This document shows, piece after piece, positions 10,079 to 18,065 of a stretch of DNA of 64,000 bases. The DNA is from Streptomyces sp. LaPpAH-108 (GTDB lineage Bacteria; Actinomycetota; Actinomycetes; Streptomycetales; Streptomycetaceae). How positions within the stretch are numbered: position 1 is the first letter of the stretch; each line of letters begins with the position of its first letter. The notes under the pieces were generated by a model, which did not search any database, was not told the DNA's origin, and saw nothing but the letters and a program-made list of their open reading frames with translations. The stretch is taken from the NCBI RefSeq assembly GCF_000373625.1, contig NZ_KB891997.1, positions 248,001 through 312,000 on the forward strand. The letters are read 5' to 3'. The translations under genes were made by a program, and so were the position numbers.

Positions 10079-11113
10079 TCATCGGAGCGAGGGCTCGTCC
10101 AGCAGCTCCAGCAGCGCACGGCCACCGGACACGGCCGTCAGCGCGGAGGCCGTGGGGAAGACCCCGGCCCAGGAGCGGACCCGCCCCAGGACGCCGAGGC
10201 GCCAGGCGATCCGCGCCGCGCGCCGCAGCTCCGCCGCCGCGTGTCCGTCGCCGGTCCACGGCTCCAGATAGGCGTCACGCAGCCGGGGCAGTACCCCGGC
10301 GCCGTACCGCTGCTCGGCCTGGCGGCCCGGGACGCGCAGGCTGGTGAACGGGTGGGAGACGACGGCGTCCCCCCAGTCGAAGAAGACGAAGCGGCCCGGC
10401 TCGGGGCGGAACGCCTGGCCCTCGTGCAGATCCGCGTGGTCGAGCGAGTCGGGGATGCCCAGGGCCGCCAACTCCGCGCACCAGTCCACCAGCCGGGGAC
10501 GCAGCGCGGTCAGCCGGGCCCGTTCCGCGGGCTCCAGTGACGTGCTCGCGGCCAGCAACTCGTCGAAGACGGCGGGGAGTCCGGGCGTACGGATGCGCGG
10601 CACACCGAGCCGTTCGAGCGCGTCGGCACGAGGGACGAGGGCGCGCTGCAGCGTGGCGTACTGCTGGAGCAGGTCCTCCCACGCGCGGGGTTCCACCGCC
10701 TCGGTCTCCAGCACGGTGCGGAACAGCGGGCCCTCGTGCGGCAGCAGCGACCAGCCGCGCACGGCGTCGACGGCGAGCGGGCGCAGCACCCGCCCCGGCA
10801 CCCACTCGGCGAGGGCGGCGGTCAGCGGGGCCTCGAAGCGGCTCGCGGGCGGGTTCGCCTTGAACCACACCGTGCCGCCTGCGTCCCCGCCCACGCCCCC
10901 GTCCCCGGCCCCATCCTCGTCCACGGGCACCCGCACCAGCACCGACCACGGGCGCACCCGTGCGCTCGGCGCCCCGCTCGCCCGCAGCCCGTGCTCGGTC
11001 AGCCGCTCGCCGATCCAGCCGAGCGCGTCCCGCCGCCAGTCCGCCCGCTCCCAGGGCGTGACGGCGTCCGGGTAGGAGCCCCGGTCCACGTCCATGGGTG
11101 TGTCCTGTCGCAT
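10079..11113 (-). CDS. APH/choline-kinase-fold phosphotransferase
   Basis: A 344-residue protein of the aminoglycoside phosphotransferase (protein-kinase-like) superfamily. The catalytic loop reads DHADLHEGQAF and the metal-binding motif FFDWGDAV. The catalytic Asp of HxDLH is present, but the Asn normally four residues later is Gln, which may weaken Mg binding. The N-lobe holds FKANPP, a candidate ATP-lysine region, and a Gly/Asp-rich low-complexity insertion at about residues 66-82. The substrate is unknown; members phosphorylate antibiotics, sugars or choline. The start could also be ATG 11095. It lies just downstream of the ROK regulator gene on the same strand. Confidence 0.78.
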   Translation of the reverse strand: MRQDTPMDVDRGSYPDAVTPWERADWRRDALGWIGERLTEHGLRASGAPSARVRPWSVLVRVPVDEDGAGDGGVGGDAGGTVWFKANPPASRFEAPLTAALAEWVPGRVLRPLAVDAVRGWSLLPHEGPLFRTVLETEAVEPRAWEDLLQQYATLQRALVPRADALERLGVPRIRTPGLPAVFDELLAASTSLEPAERARLTALRPRLVDWCAELAALGIPDSLDHADLHEGQAFRPEPGRFVFFDWGDAVVSHPFTSLRVPGRQAEQRYGAGVLPRLRDAYLEPWTGDGHAAAELRRAARIAWRLGVLGRVRSWAGVFPTASALTAVSGGRALLELLDEPSLR

Positions 11114-11166
11114 CCGGCCATCCCAGCAGCGAAGCCCGGCGATGACCAGCGGTTTTCGCGGGCCGG

Positions 11167-12306
11167 TCACTCCGTCGGGTGGGCCGAGCGGACGATCAGG
11201 TCCCGCAGCTCCTCCACGGCGCGGGCGCGGGCGCCGGTCAGCTCCGGGTCCGTCACCGTGGCCGCCGTGACGGGGACGGGGCGGGGGCCGCCCGTCATCT
11301 GGTGGCGGATCGCGTCGATCATCACCGGCAGCCGCCCCCACTCGCCGCCCACGACCACCAGGTCCGGGTCGGTCAGGGCGACGGCCGCGCTCAGCACCCC
11401 GCCGACCGCCCGCGCGAGCGCGTCCCGCACCCGTGCCGGGTCCGTGCCGCCGTCCCCGGTGACCGCCGCCCGTACCGCCTCCGCGTCGATGGCCGTCGAG
11501 TCGGCCCGGCGCAGCCCGAGCGCGGCGAACACCTCGGTCAGCGGCATCGCCGTACCGTCCGGACCCGGCACGCAGACATGGGCGATCTCGCCCGCGAGCC
11601 CCCGGTGGCCGCGCCGTACGGCGCCGTCCGTGACGACGGCGCAGCCCAGTCCCTCACCGAGGTGGACGTACACGAAGTCGTCCACCCCGGCCGCGCCGCC
11701 CGTCCGGCGCTCGGCGCGGGCCGCCCAGTTGATGTCGTTGTCCACCAGGACGGGGCCGTTCACATGTGGGGCGAGCACGGCGGCCGGGTCCAGGTCGCCC
11801 ACCAGGAAGGGGGCGTCGGGGAGCCGGACCAGTCTGCCGCTCGCCCGGTCCACCGGGTCGGCGGCGCTGACCACCGCCGTGCGCGGGGCGCCCCGCTCGG
11901 AGGGGCGGAGCTTCTCGGCGACCTCGGCGAGCGCGCGGGCGGCCCGGCGTTCGCCCGCGTTGCGGCCGAGGTCCGCGCGGGCGCGGTCCACGGTGTCGCC
12001 GAGGGCGTCGACGGTCTCGCCGGTCACGCCGTAGGGGGTGATGCTCGCGACCAGCGCGGTGCCGAGGCGAGGGGCGAGCGCGTAGTACGAGCCCGCGCGT
12101 CCGCGCCCCGTCGTCCGCTCGCCGGTGTCCACCAGCAGCCCGGCCCCGGCCAGGCGCTGCACGCCGTCGGAGATGGTCGGCTTCGAGATGCCGGTCAGGG
12201 CGGCGATCTCCGCCCTGGTCAGGCGCGGGTGCGCCATCAGCGCGCGCAGCACGTTCTCGTCGGTGAGCGCGCGGAGCATCTCCAAGGAGGGCTTGGCGGG
12301 AGTCAT
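11167..12306 (-). CDS. ROK-family transcriptional regulator
   Basis: A 379-residue ROK (repressor/ORF/kinase) protein: winged helix at residues about 12-70 (LTRAEIAALTGISKPTISDG), then the sugar-kinase-like domain with VLVDNDINWAA, HLGEGLGCAVV and the ROK signature region GEIAHVCV. The usual Cys-x-Cys zinc motif of sugar-binding ROK proteins is absent (HVCVPGPDG keeps one Cys), so its ligand may not be a sugar. It is divergent from the DUF1479 oxygenase gene, with two operator-like repeats in between. ATG 12306 is preferred over ATG 12315. Confidence 0.88.
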   Translation of the reverse strand: MTPAKPSLEMLRALTDENVLRALMAHPRLTRAEIAALTGISKPTISDGVQRLAGAGLLVDTGERTTGRGRAGSYYALAPRLGTALVASITPYGVTGETVDALGDTVDRARADLGRNAGERRAARALAEVAEKLRPSERGAPRTAVVSAADPVDRASGRLVRLPDAPFLVGDLDPAAVLAPHVNGPVLVDNDINWAARAERRTGGAAGVDDFVYVHLGEGLGCAVVTDGAVRRGHRGLAGEIAHVCVPGPDGTAMPLTEVFAALGLRRADSTAIDAEAVRAAVTGDGGTDPARVRDALARAVGGVLSAAVALTDPDLVVVGGEWGRLPVMIDAIRHQMTGGPRPVPVTAATVTDPELTGARARAVEELRDLIVRSAHPTE

Positions 12307-12318
12307 GGACCGCATCCT

Positions 12319-12385
12319 AGTAAGGGCTGTTGCCTAAAGCGGTCGCGATGCCTACGGTGGGATTGGTAAGGACTCCTGACTAAAT
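12319..12385. promoter_or_regulatory. Two direct copies of a 21-nt operator-like element between ROK regulator and oxygenase
   Basis: Copies at 12319-12339 (AGTAAGGGCTGTTGCCTAAAG split over the start-proximal region) and 12365-12385 share 15 of 21 positions in the same orientation, 46 bp apart start to start. The shared core is GTAAGG..CT..TG.CTAAA, an imperfect palindrome of the TTAG...CTTAC kind seen for ROK/NagC-like regulators. One copy flanks each divergent gene, which suggests that the ROK protein controls itself and the oxygenase. Confidence 0.6.
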
Positions 12386-12449
12386 CATCGGGCAGGAGTC
12401 CGTACCGCCGTACGCCACCCACGCAGAGCCGTACCGAAGGAGCCGGGCG

Positions 12450-13778
12450 ATGACGCTCGCCGCTGAACAGCAGCCCCAGACGGGGGAGTTGCCGCACTGG
12501 GACACCGTGCCCGAGGACCTGCCCGCCGCGATCCGCACGATCAAGGCCGCGTTGCGCGCCCGGATCGAGGCGTCGGGCCGGACCGTGGAGGAGGTCTACG
12601 CCGTCGCCGAGCGGCGCGTGGCCGAGCGGGTCGCGGAGATCCGCGCCGCGCGCGAGGCGGGCGAGCCGGTCTGGCCCGTCATCGAGTACGCCGACATCGA
12701 GAACGGCACCGTGACCGACGAGCAGCGCGCGGCGGTCGAGCGGCGCGGCTGTCTCGTCGTGCGCGGCCACTTCCCGCGCGAGCGGGCGCTGGCCTGGGAC
12801 GCCGGGATCGTGGACTACGTCGAGGGCAACCGGTTCTTCGAGAACTACCGGGGCCCCGGCGACGACTTCTTCGGCAGTGTCGGCTCCCGGCCCGAGATCT
12901 ACCCGGTCTACTGGTCCCCGCCCCAGATGGAGGCCCGGCAGAGCGGACGCATGGCCCGTGTGCAGTCCTTCCTCAACTCCTTCTGGAAGCACACCTCCGA
13001 CGGGGTGCGGTGGTTCGACCCCGACCGCGACGCGCTCTACCCGGACCGCATCCGCCGCCGTCCGCCGGGCGCCGACTCCGCGGGTCTCGGCGCCCACTGC
13101 GACCCCGGCACCCTCGACCTGTGGATGACCGGGGCCTACCAGCGTGCCTTCCGCCACCTCTTCGACGGCACGGTGGAGGAGTACGACCCCTGGAACCCGG
13201 CCCACCGCACGGCGGGCCCGCAGTACCCCGGCTCGACCATGTGCTCGGCGTTCCGCACCTTCCAGGGCTGGACCGCGCTGTCCGACATGGACCACGACCA
13301 GGGCGTCCTGCACACCGTGCCGGTCCCCGAGGCCATGGCCCTGCTGATGCTCCGCCCGCTGCTCGCGGACGTCCCTGAGGACGACATGTGCGGGGTCACC
13401 GTCAACCAGGTCTTCCCCGCGAGCGAGCAGTGGCACCCCCTGCTCCTCGAAGCCCTCAGCGGCATCCCGGACGTGCGCGCCGGGGACTCCGTCTGGTGGC
13501 ACTGCGACATGATCCACAGCGTGGCCTCCGTCCGGGACCAGCAGGGCTGGGGCAACGTCATGTACATCCCCGCCGCCCCCTGGTGCCCGCGCAACGAGGA
13601 GTACGCCGACTCGGTCCGCGCCGCCTTCCTCACCGGCTCCAGCCCGTCCGACTTCCCCGAGGAACACTACGAGCGCACCTGGCCGGACCGGTTCGCGCCG
13701 GAGGCCCTGAACGAGACGGGACGCCGGGGACTGGGCCTGGAAGAGACGCCTCAGGGGCAGTCCCCGAGCGCGCTGTAG
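12450..13778 (+). CDS. YbiU/DUF1479 family protein, putative Fe(II)/2-oxoglutarate oxygenase
   Basis: A 442-residue protein matching the DUF1479 (YbiU) family over its full length. The cupin-type metal site is visible: GAHCDPGTLDLW supplies the His-x-Asp pair and WWHCDMIHSV the distal His, with basic residues after it for 2-oxoglutarate. The region RGHFPRERALAWDAG is typical of the family. GGAGCC lies before ATG 12450. The substrate is not known. It is the only gene facing away from the ROK regulator and probably its target, so induction by a small molecule is likely. Confidence 0.85.
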   Translation: MTLAAEQQPQTGELPHWDTVPEDLPAAIRTIKAALRARIEASGRTVEEVYAVAERRVAERVAEIRAAREAGEPVWPVIEYADIENGTVTDEQRAAVERRGCLVVRGHFPRERALAWDAGIVDYVEGNRFFENYRGPGDDFFGSVGSRPEIYPVYWSPPQMEARQSGRMARVQSFLNSFWKHTSDGVRWFDPDRDALYPDRIRRRPPGADSAGLGAHCDPGTLDLWMTGAYQRAFRHLFDGTVEEYDPWNPAHRTAGPQYPGSTMCSAFRTFQGWTALSDMDHDQGVLHTVPVPEAMALLMLRPLLADVPEDDMCGVTVNQVFPASEQWHPLLLEALSGIPDVRAGDSVWWHCDMIHSVASVRDQQGWGNVMYIPAAPWCPRNEEYADSVRAAFLTGSSPSDFPEEHYERTWPDRFAPEALNETGRRGLGLEETPQGQSPSAL

Positions 13779-13884
13779 GGGAGACCCCGAGCGCGGAACG
13801 GGGGAGACCCGGAGCCCGTCCCGGGGGCCGCGATCGTGCCCCCGCACGAGGCAGTGCCCCGGCCCGGCGGCCTAGCGTCCTGGC

Positions 13885-14352
13885 ATGACATCGATCAGAC
13901 CAGTCGCCATCGACATCCTCCGGGCCGCGGCGCTCCTTCCGGTGAGTGTGGCCCGCTCCGGCACCGCGCTGAAGGGCCACGATCCCCACCGTTTACGCAG
14001 ACTGCTCCACGCGGGGACGGGCATCCTGCTCGGCGCCGTCGCGTTCGTGCTCGTCGGCATGGAACTGCTGGTCATCGCGCGCGGGGCGCTGTACGGATTC
14101 GTCGACCAGGGACCGTACGACCACTCGTGGGGCGGGCCCACGCGCACCGGGGCCTGGCTGGCGCACTTCCTGCTCAGCCTGCCCGTCGTGGCCGGAGGCC
14201 TGGGCCTGCTGTGGTTCATCGCCGGTCTGGACGACCGCCTGGGCGCCCGGTTCGTCCGGGGTGAACGAACCGGGGCCTGGGCGCTGCCCGTCGCGCTGCT
14301 GCTCTCGGCGGGGGCGGTCGTGTTCGTGATCGCCTGGACGCATCAGCTATAG
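13885..14352 (+). CDS. Hypothetical three-to-four-helix membrane protein with a TTA codon
   Basis: A 155-residue protein with hydrophobic segments near 45-67, 92-115 and 131-151. No domain recognised. Codon 37 (HRLRR) is TTA, the rare leucine codon read only by the bldA tRNA in Streptomyces, which implies translation late in development. Its stop overlaps the end of the convergent MFS gene by 6 bp. The N-terminal segment (IDILRAAALLPVSVARSGTA) is weakly hydrophobic and could be a signal anchor. Confidence 0.62.
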   Translation: MTSIRPVAIDILRAAALLPVSVARSGTALKGHDPHRLRRLLHAGTGILLGAVAFVLVGMELLVIARGALYGFVDQGPYDHSWGGPTRTGAWLAHFLLSLPVVAGGLGLLWFIAGLDDRLGARFVRGERTGAWALPVALLLSAGAVVFVIAWTHQL

Positions 14353-15687
14353 CGCCGCCGCCTTCTCGGTGTGCCGGGTCTCCGCCTTGCTCAGCGCCGC
14401 GTTCCGGGTGTCCGGCATCAGGACGTACGTCACCAGGGAGATCAGCGCGCAGGCGGAGACGTACCAGAAGAAGAGGCGTTCGTGGCCCGCGTCCTTGAAC
14501 CACAGGGCGACGTATTCCGCGGTGCCGCCGAAGAGGGCGTTGGCGACGGCGTAGGGGAGGGCGACGCCGAGGGCGCGGACGCGGGTGGGGAACAGTTCGG
14601 CCTTCACTGCCGCGTTGATCGAGGTGTAGCCGGTGACGATCACCAGGGCGATCAGGGACAGACCCAGCGCCGACCAGTAGGAGGACGCCGAGCCGAGCGC
14701 CGTCATGATGGGGTAGGTGCCCACCGTGCAGCCCACCGCGAAGGTGATCAGCAGCGGCCTGCGGCCGATCCGGTCGGAGAGCATCCCGGCCAGCGGCTGG
14801 AGCAGCGCGAAGACGGTGAGCGCGGTGAAACTCACCAGCGTGGCCGTCGACTTGCTCATGCCCGCACTGCCGATCAGATACTTGGTGAGGTACGTGGTGT
14901 ACGTGTAGTACGCCACCGTGCCGCCCAGGGTGAGCGCCATGACCAGGCCCGCCTCGCGCCGGTGTTCCCACAGCGCGGTGAGCGTGCCGCGCGTGCTCCG
15001 CTCACCCTCGTCGGCCGCCTCCTCGGTGAACGCCGCCGTCTCCGTCAGGCGCCGCCGCAGCCAGAACACCACCAGGGCGAACACCGCACCGAGCACGAAC
15101 GGAAGGCGCCAGCCCCAGCTCTTCAACTGGTCGTCGGTCAGCGTGTGTTGCAGCGTGATCAGGATGGCCAGGCCGAGCAGCTGGCCGCAGGTCATCGACA
15201 CGTACTGGAAGGAGGAGCCGAGCCCGCGCCGGTTCCGTGCGGACGCCTCGGTGAGATAGGTGGCGCTGGCCGCGTACTCGCCGCCGATGCTGAGCCCCTG
15301 GAGCAGCCGGGCGAGCAGGAGGACGAGGGCGCCGAAGTAGCCGACCTGGCCGTAGGTGGGGGCCACGGCGATGAGCAGCGCGGCCACCGACATCATCGTG
15401 ACGGTCAGGGTCAGCGCGCTCTTGCGGCCGTGCCGGTCGGCGGCCCGGCCGAGGATCCACCCGCCGACCGGGCGCATCAGGAAGCCGACGGCGAAGATGC
15501 CCGCGGTGTTGAGGAGCTGGGTGGTCGGGTTGTCGCCGGGGAAGAAGGAGTCGGCGAAGTAGATCGCGAAACTGGCGTAGACGAACCAGTCGTACCACTC
15601 GACGAGATTGCCGAGCGATCCGCCGACGAGGGCGAGACGGCGGCTGCCGGGGGAGTCCGTGGACGGTACGGCCGTGGGGGGTGTCAT
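14347..15687 (-). CDS. MHS-family MFS transporter (alpha-ketoglutarate/shikimate permease type)
   Basis: A 446-residue twelve-helix transporter of the metabolite:H+ symporter branch of the major facilitator superfamily. Family hallmarks: LVEWYDWFVYASFA at the first helix, RPVGGWILGRAADRHGRK between helices 2 and 3, LLQGLSIGGEYA in helix 4 and SDRIGRRPLL in the second half. Such proteins import dicarboxylates, shikimate, betaine or related acids with protons. GGAG lies 6 nt before ATG 15687. The gene stands alone, so the substrate cannot be inferred. Confidence 0.92.
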   Translation of the reverse strand: MTPPTAVPSTDSPGSRRLALVGGSLGNLVEWYDWFVYASFAIYFADSFFPGDNPTTQLLNTAGIFAVGFLMRPVGGWILGRAADRHGRKSALTLTVTMMSVAALLIAVAPTYGQVGYFGALVLLLARLLQGLSIGGEYAASATYLTEASARNRRGLGSSFQYVSMTCGQLLGLAILITLQHTLTDDQLKSWGWRLPFVLGAVFALVVFWLRRRLTETAAFTEEAADEGERSTRGTLTALWEHRREAGLVMALTLGGTVAYYTYTTYLTKYLIGSAGMSKSTATLVSFTALTVFALLQPLAGMLSDRIGRRPLLITFAVGCTVGTYPIMTALGSASSYWSALGLSLIALVIVTGYTSINAAVKAELFPTRVRALGVALPYAVANALFGGTAEYVALWFKDAGHERLFFWYVSACALISLVTYVLMPDTRNAALSKAETRHTEKAAAL

Positions 15688-15824
15688 GGCGGCTCCAGGG
15701 GACGGCGAAGTCCCGGAGGCACGGCACACCTGCCGTTCCGCCGGGACACGGGTCCGCCCGATCATGAGTCACCGGCCCCACCCGCACAAGGGGCCGTCAC
15801 CCCCGTGACGGCCCCTGGACCGGC

Positions 15825-16097
15825 CTACTTGAACCAGTACTTCACACCGCGGTGGTGCGAACACGTGCCCTGCGAGTGCTTCGAGTACGACACCGAGGCG
15901 TCCTTGCACTTCGCCGTCTCGTACTTGTCCTTCGGCTTCTGGTGGTGCGTCCAGCCGCAGACCCCGGTGGTGTGGTGCACACAGTGGTGGGCCGTGTTCT
16001 TGGACGGCAGCGCCGTCGCGGCGGACGCGGACGGTGCGCTGAAGAAGGCACCGGCGAGGGCGACGGCCACGGCCGTGGCGGCGAGGCGTGCGCGCAA
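15825..16097 (-). CDS. Secreted DUF3761 small protein
   Basis: A 90-residue exported protein starting at TTG 16097, with AGGGGGG 6 nt upstream. A signal peptide (about residues 1-26, ending SASA) precedes a 64-residue His/Cys/Lys-rich domain: HHCVHHTTGVCGWTHHQ, then ATAKCKDxSYSxSxxxxGTCSHHxGV-like sequence (here AKCKDASVSYSKHSQGTCSH) ending KYWFK. This matches the DUF3761 family, a disulfide-stabilised extracellular module of unknown function. Four cysteines could form two disulfides. Confidence 0.78.
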   Translation of the reverse strand: MRARLAATAVAVALAGAFFSAPSASAATALPSKNTAHHCVHHTTGVCGWTHHQKPKDKYETAKCKDASVSYSKHSQGTCSHHRGVKYWFK

Positions 16098-16342
16098 AGG
16101 AATCCCCCCTGGAGATCGTTTGTGTGTATCGCGTGAAGATCGTATCCCAGCTTCTTCACATGGTTTGCGAGTTGGGTGAGGAAGAGGGGAGTGGGGGAGG
16201 TGGCCGCACCTCGGTCGCACCTCGGTCGCCTCTCGAAGCCCTGGTGCGGCGCGATGCCCGGATGTATTGTCCAGAACTGGAAATCCGGTCCAAGTGCGCT
16301 GTTCACGCGGGCCGCCAACTCCCGTGCGAGCGGAGGATGTTC

Positions 16343-16993
16343 ATGGAGGACGGCCTCGATCCGGAGGGATGCGAAGCGGACGAGCATCTGATCCGGGAGA
16401 CCGAGAAGATCGCCGTCGCCCTCGGCCGGATGTTCCCCGGGCTGTGCGAAGTCGTGCTGCACGACCTGCGCGACCCCGAGCACGCCATCCGCGCGATAGA
16501 GAACAACCTCTCCGGGCGCGAAGTGGGCGACTCCGCCACCGAGTTGGGACTCCTGCGCATCGCCGACCCGCGCTACCCGGGCGTCGTCCAGAACTACCCC
16601 AACCGCTTCCCCGACGGCCGCCCCGCCAAAAGCACCTCCATCGGCATCAAGAACCGCGCCGGTGACTACGTCGCCGCCCTCTGCCTCAACCTCGACGTCT
16701 CCGTGCTCTCCCCGGTCGCCCTCACCCTGGACCGGCTCGTCGCCACCGGCACCGAACACCCCGACGAGCCGCCGGAGTCGCTCGGTGAACGCACCGCACG
16801 CGAACTGCGCACCGCCGTCGAGACCCACGCCGCCCGGCGCGGCGGCACCCCGCGCACCCTGAGTCGCGACGCCAAGCGGGAACTGGTGCGCAGCCTCCAC
16901 CGCGACGGCTACTTCGCCTCCCGGGACGCCGCCCGGACCATCGCGGACCTGCTCGGGGTCTCCCGGGCCACCGTCTACAACTACGCCAGATGA
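16343..16993 (+). CDS. YheO/DauR-type regulator (PAS-like plus HTH_22)
   Basis: A 216-residue regulator. Residues 20-120 form the YheO-like PAS domain (FPGLCEVVLHDLRDPEHAI, NNLSGREVGD, IKNRAGDYVAALCLNLDVS) and the C-terminal 60 residues form the HTH_22 DNA-binding domain (SRDAARTIADLLGVSRATVYNY). DauR of Pseudomonas, which controls D-arginine catabolism, has the same architecture. GGAGG at 16332-16336 fits ATG 16343 with 6-nt spacing; the ATG at 16337 abuts it. The dehydratase gene begins 50 nt downstream, so the protein probably controls a PLP amino-acid dehydratase, perhaps in response to that amino acid. Confidence 0.87.
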   Translation: MEDGLDPEGCEADEHLIRETEKIAVALGRMFPGLCEVVLHDLRDPEHAIRAIENNLSGREVGDSATELGLLRIADPRYPGVVQNYPNRFPDGRPAKSTSIGIKNRAGDYVAALCLNLDVSVLSPVALTLDRLVATGTEHPDEPPESLGERTARELRTAVETHAARRGGTPRTLSRDAKRELVRSLHRDGYFASRDAARTIADLLGVSRATVYNYAR

Positions 16994-17043
16994 CCGGGCC
17001 GTTCACGCCCGCCCGTACCGCCGATCACCCCAGGGAAGACACC

Positions 17044-18009
17044 ATGGCCGCCGTACCCTCCCTCACCCTCGACGACGTCCGGGACGCCGCCGCGCGTCTG
17101 AAGGGCATCGCCCACCGCACCCCCGTGATCACCTCGCGCACCCTCAATGCCCGTGTCGGCGCCGAGGTGTTCGTCAAGTGCGAGAACTTCCAGCGGGTCG
17201 GCGCCTTCAAGTTCCGGGGCGCCTACAACGCCGCCGCCCGGCTCACCCCCGACCAACTGGCCAAGGGCATCGCTGCGTTCTCCTCCGGCAACCACGCCCA
17301 GGCGGTCGCCCTTGCCGCCCGTGAACTGGGGACCACCGCCGTCATCCTGATGCCCGAGGACGCCCCCCGCTCCAAAATGGAGGCGACCCTCGGCTACGGC
17401 GCCGAGGTCGTCACCTACGACCGCTACACCCAGGAGCGCAACGCGCTCGGCGCCGAACTCGCCGAGGAGCGGGGCCTCGCCCTGATCCCGCCCTACGACC
17501 ACCCCGACGTCATCGCCGGACAGGGCACCGCCGCGCTCGAACTCCTGGAGGAGACCGGCGAACTCGACGCGCTCGTCGTGCCCGTGGGCGGCGGCGGGCT
17601 CATCGCGGGCTGCGCCACCGCCGCCAAGTCCCTCCACCCGGCCGTCCGGATCATCGGCGTCGAGCCGGAGGAGGGCGACGACACCAAGCGCTCCCTCGAC
17701 AGCGGCGAACGCGTCACCCTCCCGGTGCCTCGCTCCATCGCCGACGGCCAGGTGGTGCCCTCGCCCGGCGAGATCACCTTCGCGCTCAACCAGCGCCTGG
17801 TGGACGCCATCGCGCTGGTCAGCGACGAGGAGATCGTGGAGGCGATGCGGTTCGCCTTCGAGCGGCTGAAGATCGTCCTCGAACCGAGCGGCGCGACCGG
17901 CCTGGCCGCCCTCCTCTCCGGCCGGATCGACAACCTCCCGCGCCGCGTCGGGATCATCGCCTCGGGCGGCAACATCGACACCCGCAGGTTCACCGAACTC
18001 CTCGGCTGA
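17044..18009 (+). CDS. PLP-dependent threonine/serine dehydratase family protein
   Basis: A 321-residue fold type II PLP enzyme. FKFRGAYNAA contains the Schiff-base Lys, SSGNHAQAVALAA the substrate-binding loop and VGGGGLIAG the glycine-rich phosphate loop. It lacks a C-terminal ACT domain, so it is of the catabolic or serine racemase/hydroxyaspartate dehydratase size rather than biosynthetic IlvA. It should convert threonine or serine (or 3-hydroxyaspartate) to a 2-oxo acid and ammonia. GGGAAG lies before ATG 17044. Pairing with a DauR-like regulator suggests an amino-acid-inducible catabolic role. Confidence 0.92.
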   Translation: MAAVPSLTLDDVRDAAARLKGIAHRTPVITSRTLNARVGAEVFVKCENFQRVGAFKFRGAYNAAARLTPDQLAKGIAAFSSGNHAQAVALAARELGTTAVILMPEDAPRSKMEATLGYGAEVVTYDRYTQERNALGAELAEERGLALIPPYDHPDVIAGQGTAALELLEETGELDALVVPVGGGGLIAGCATAAKSLHPAVRIIGVEPEEGDDTKRSLDSGERVTLPVPRSIADGQVVPSPGEITFALNQRLVDAIALVSDEEIVEAMRFAFERLKIVLEPSGATGLAALLSGRIDNLPRRVGIIASGGNIDTRRFTELLG

Positions 18010-18012
18010 CCA

Positions 18013-18058
18013 CGGCGGTTCGGGGCGCGGCCATCACCGGCCGCGCCCGGAACCGCCG
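18013..18058. terminator. Bidirectional terminator between dehydratase and aco
   Basis: 20-bp stem with a single mismatch (arms 18013-18032 and 18039-18058) and a 6-nt loop, centred between convergent stops at 18009 and 18066. Confidence 0.9.
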
Positions 18059-18065
18059 TACGGCC

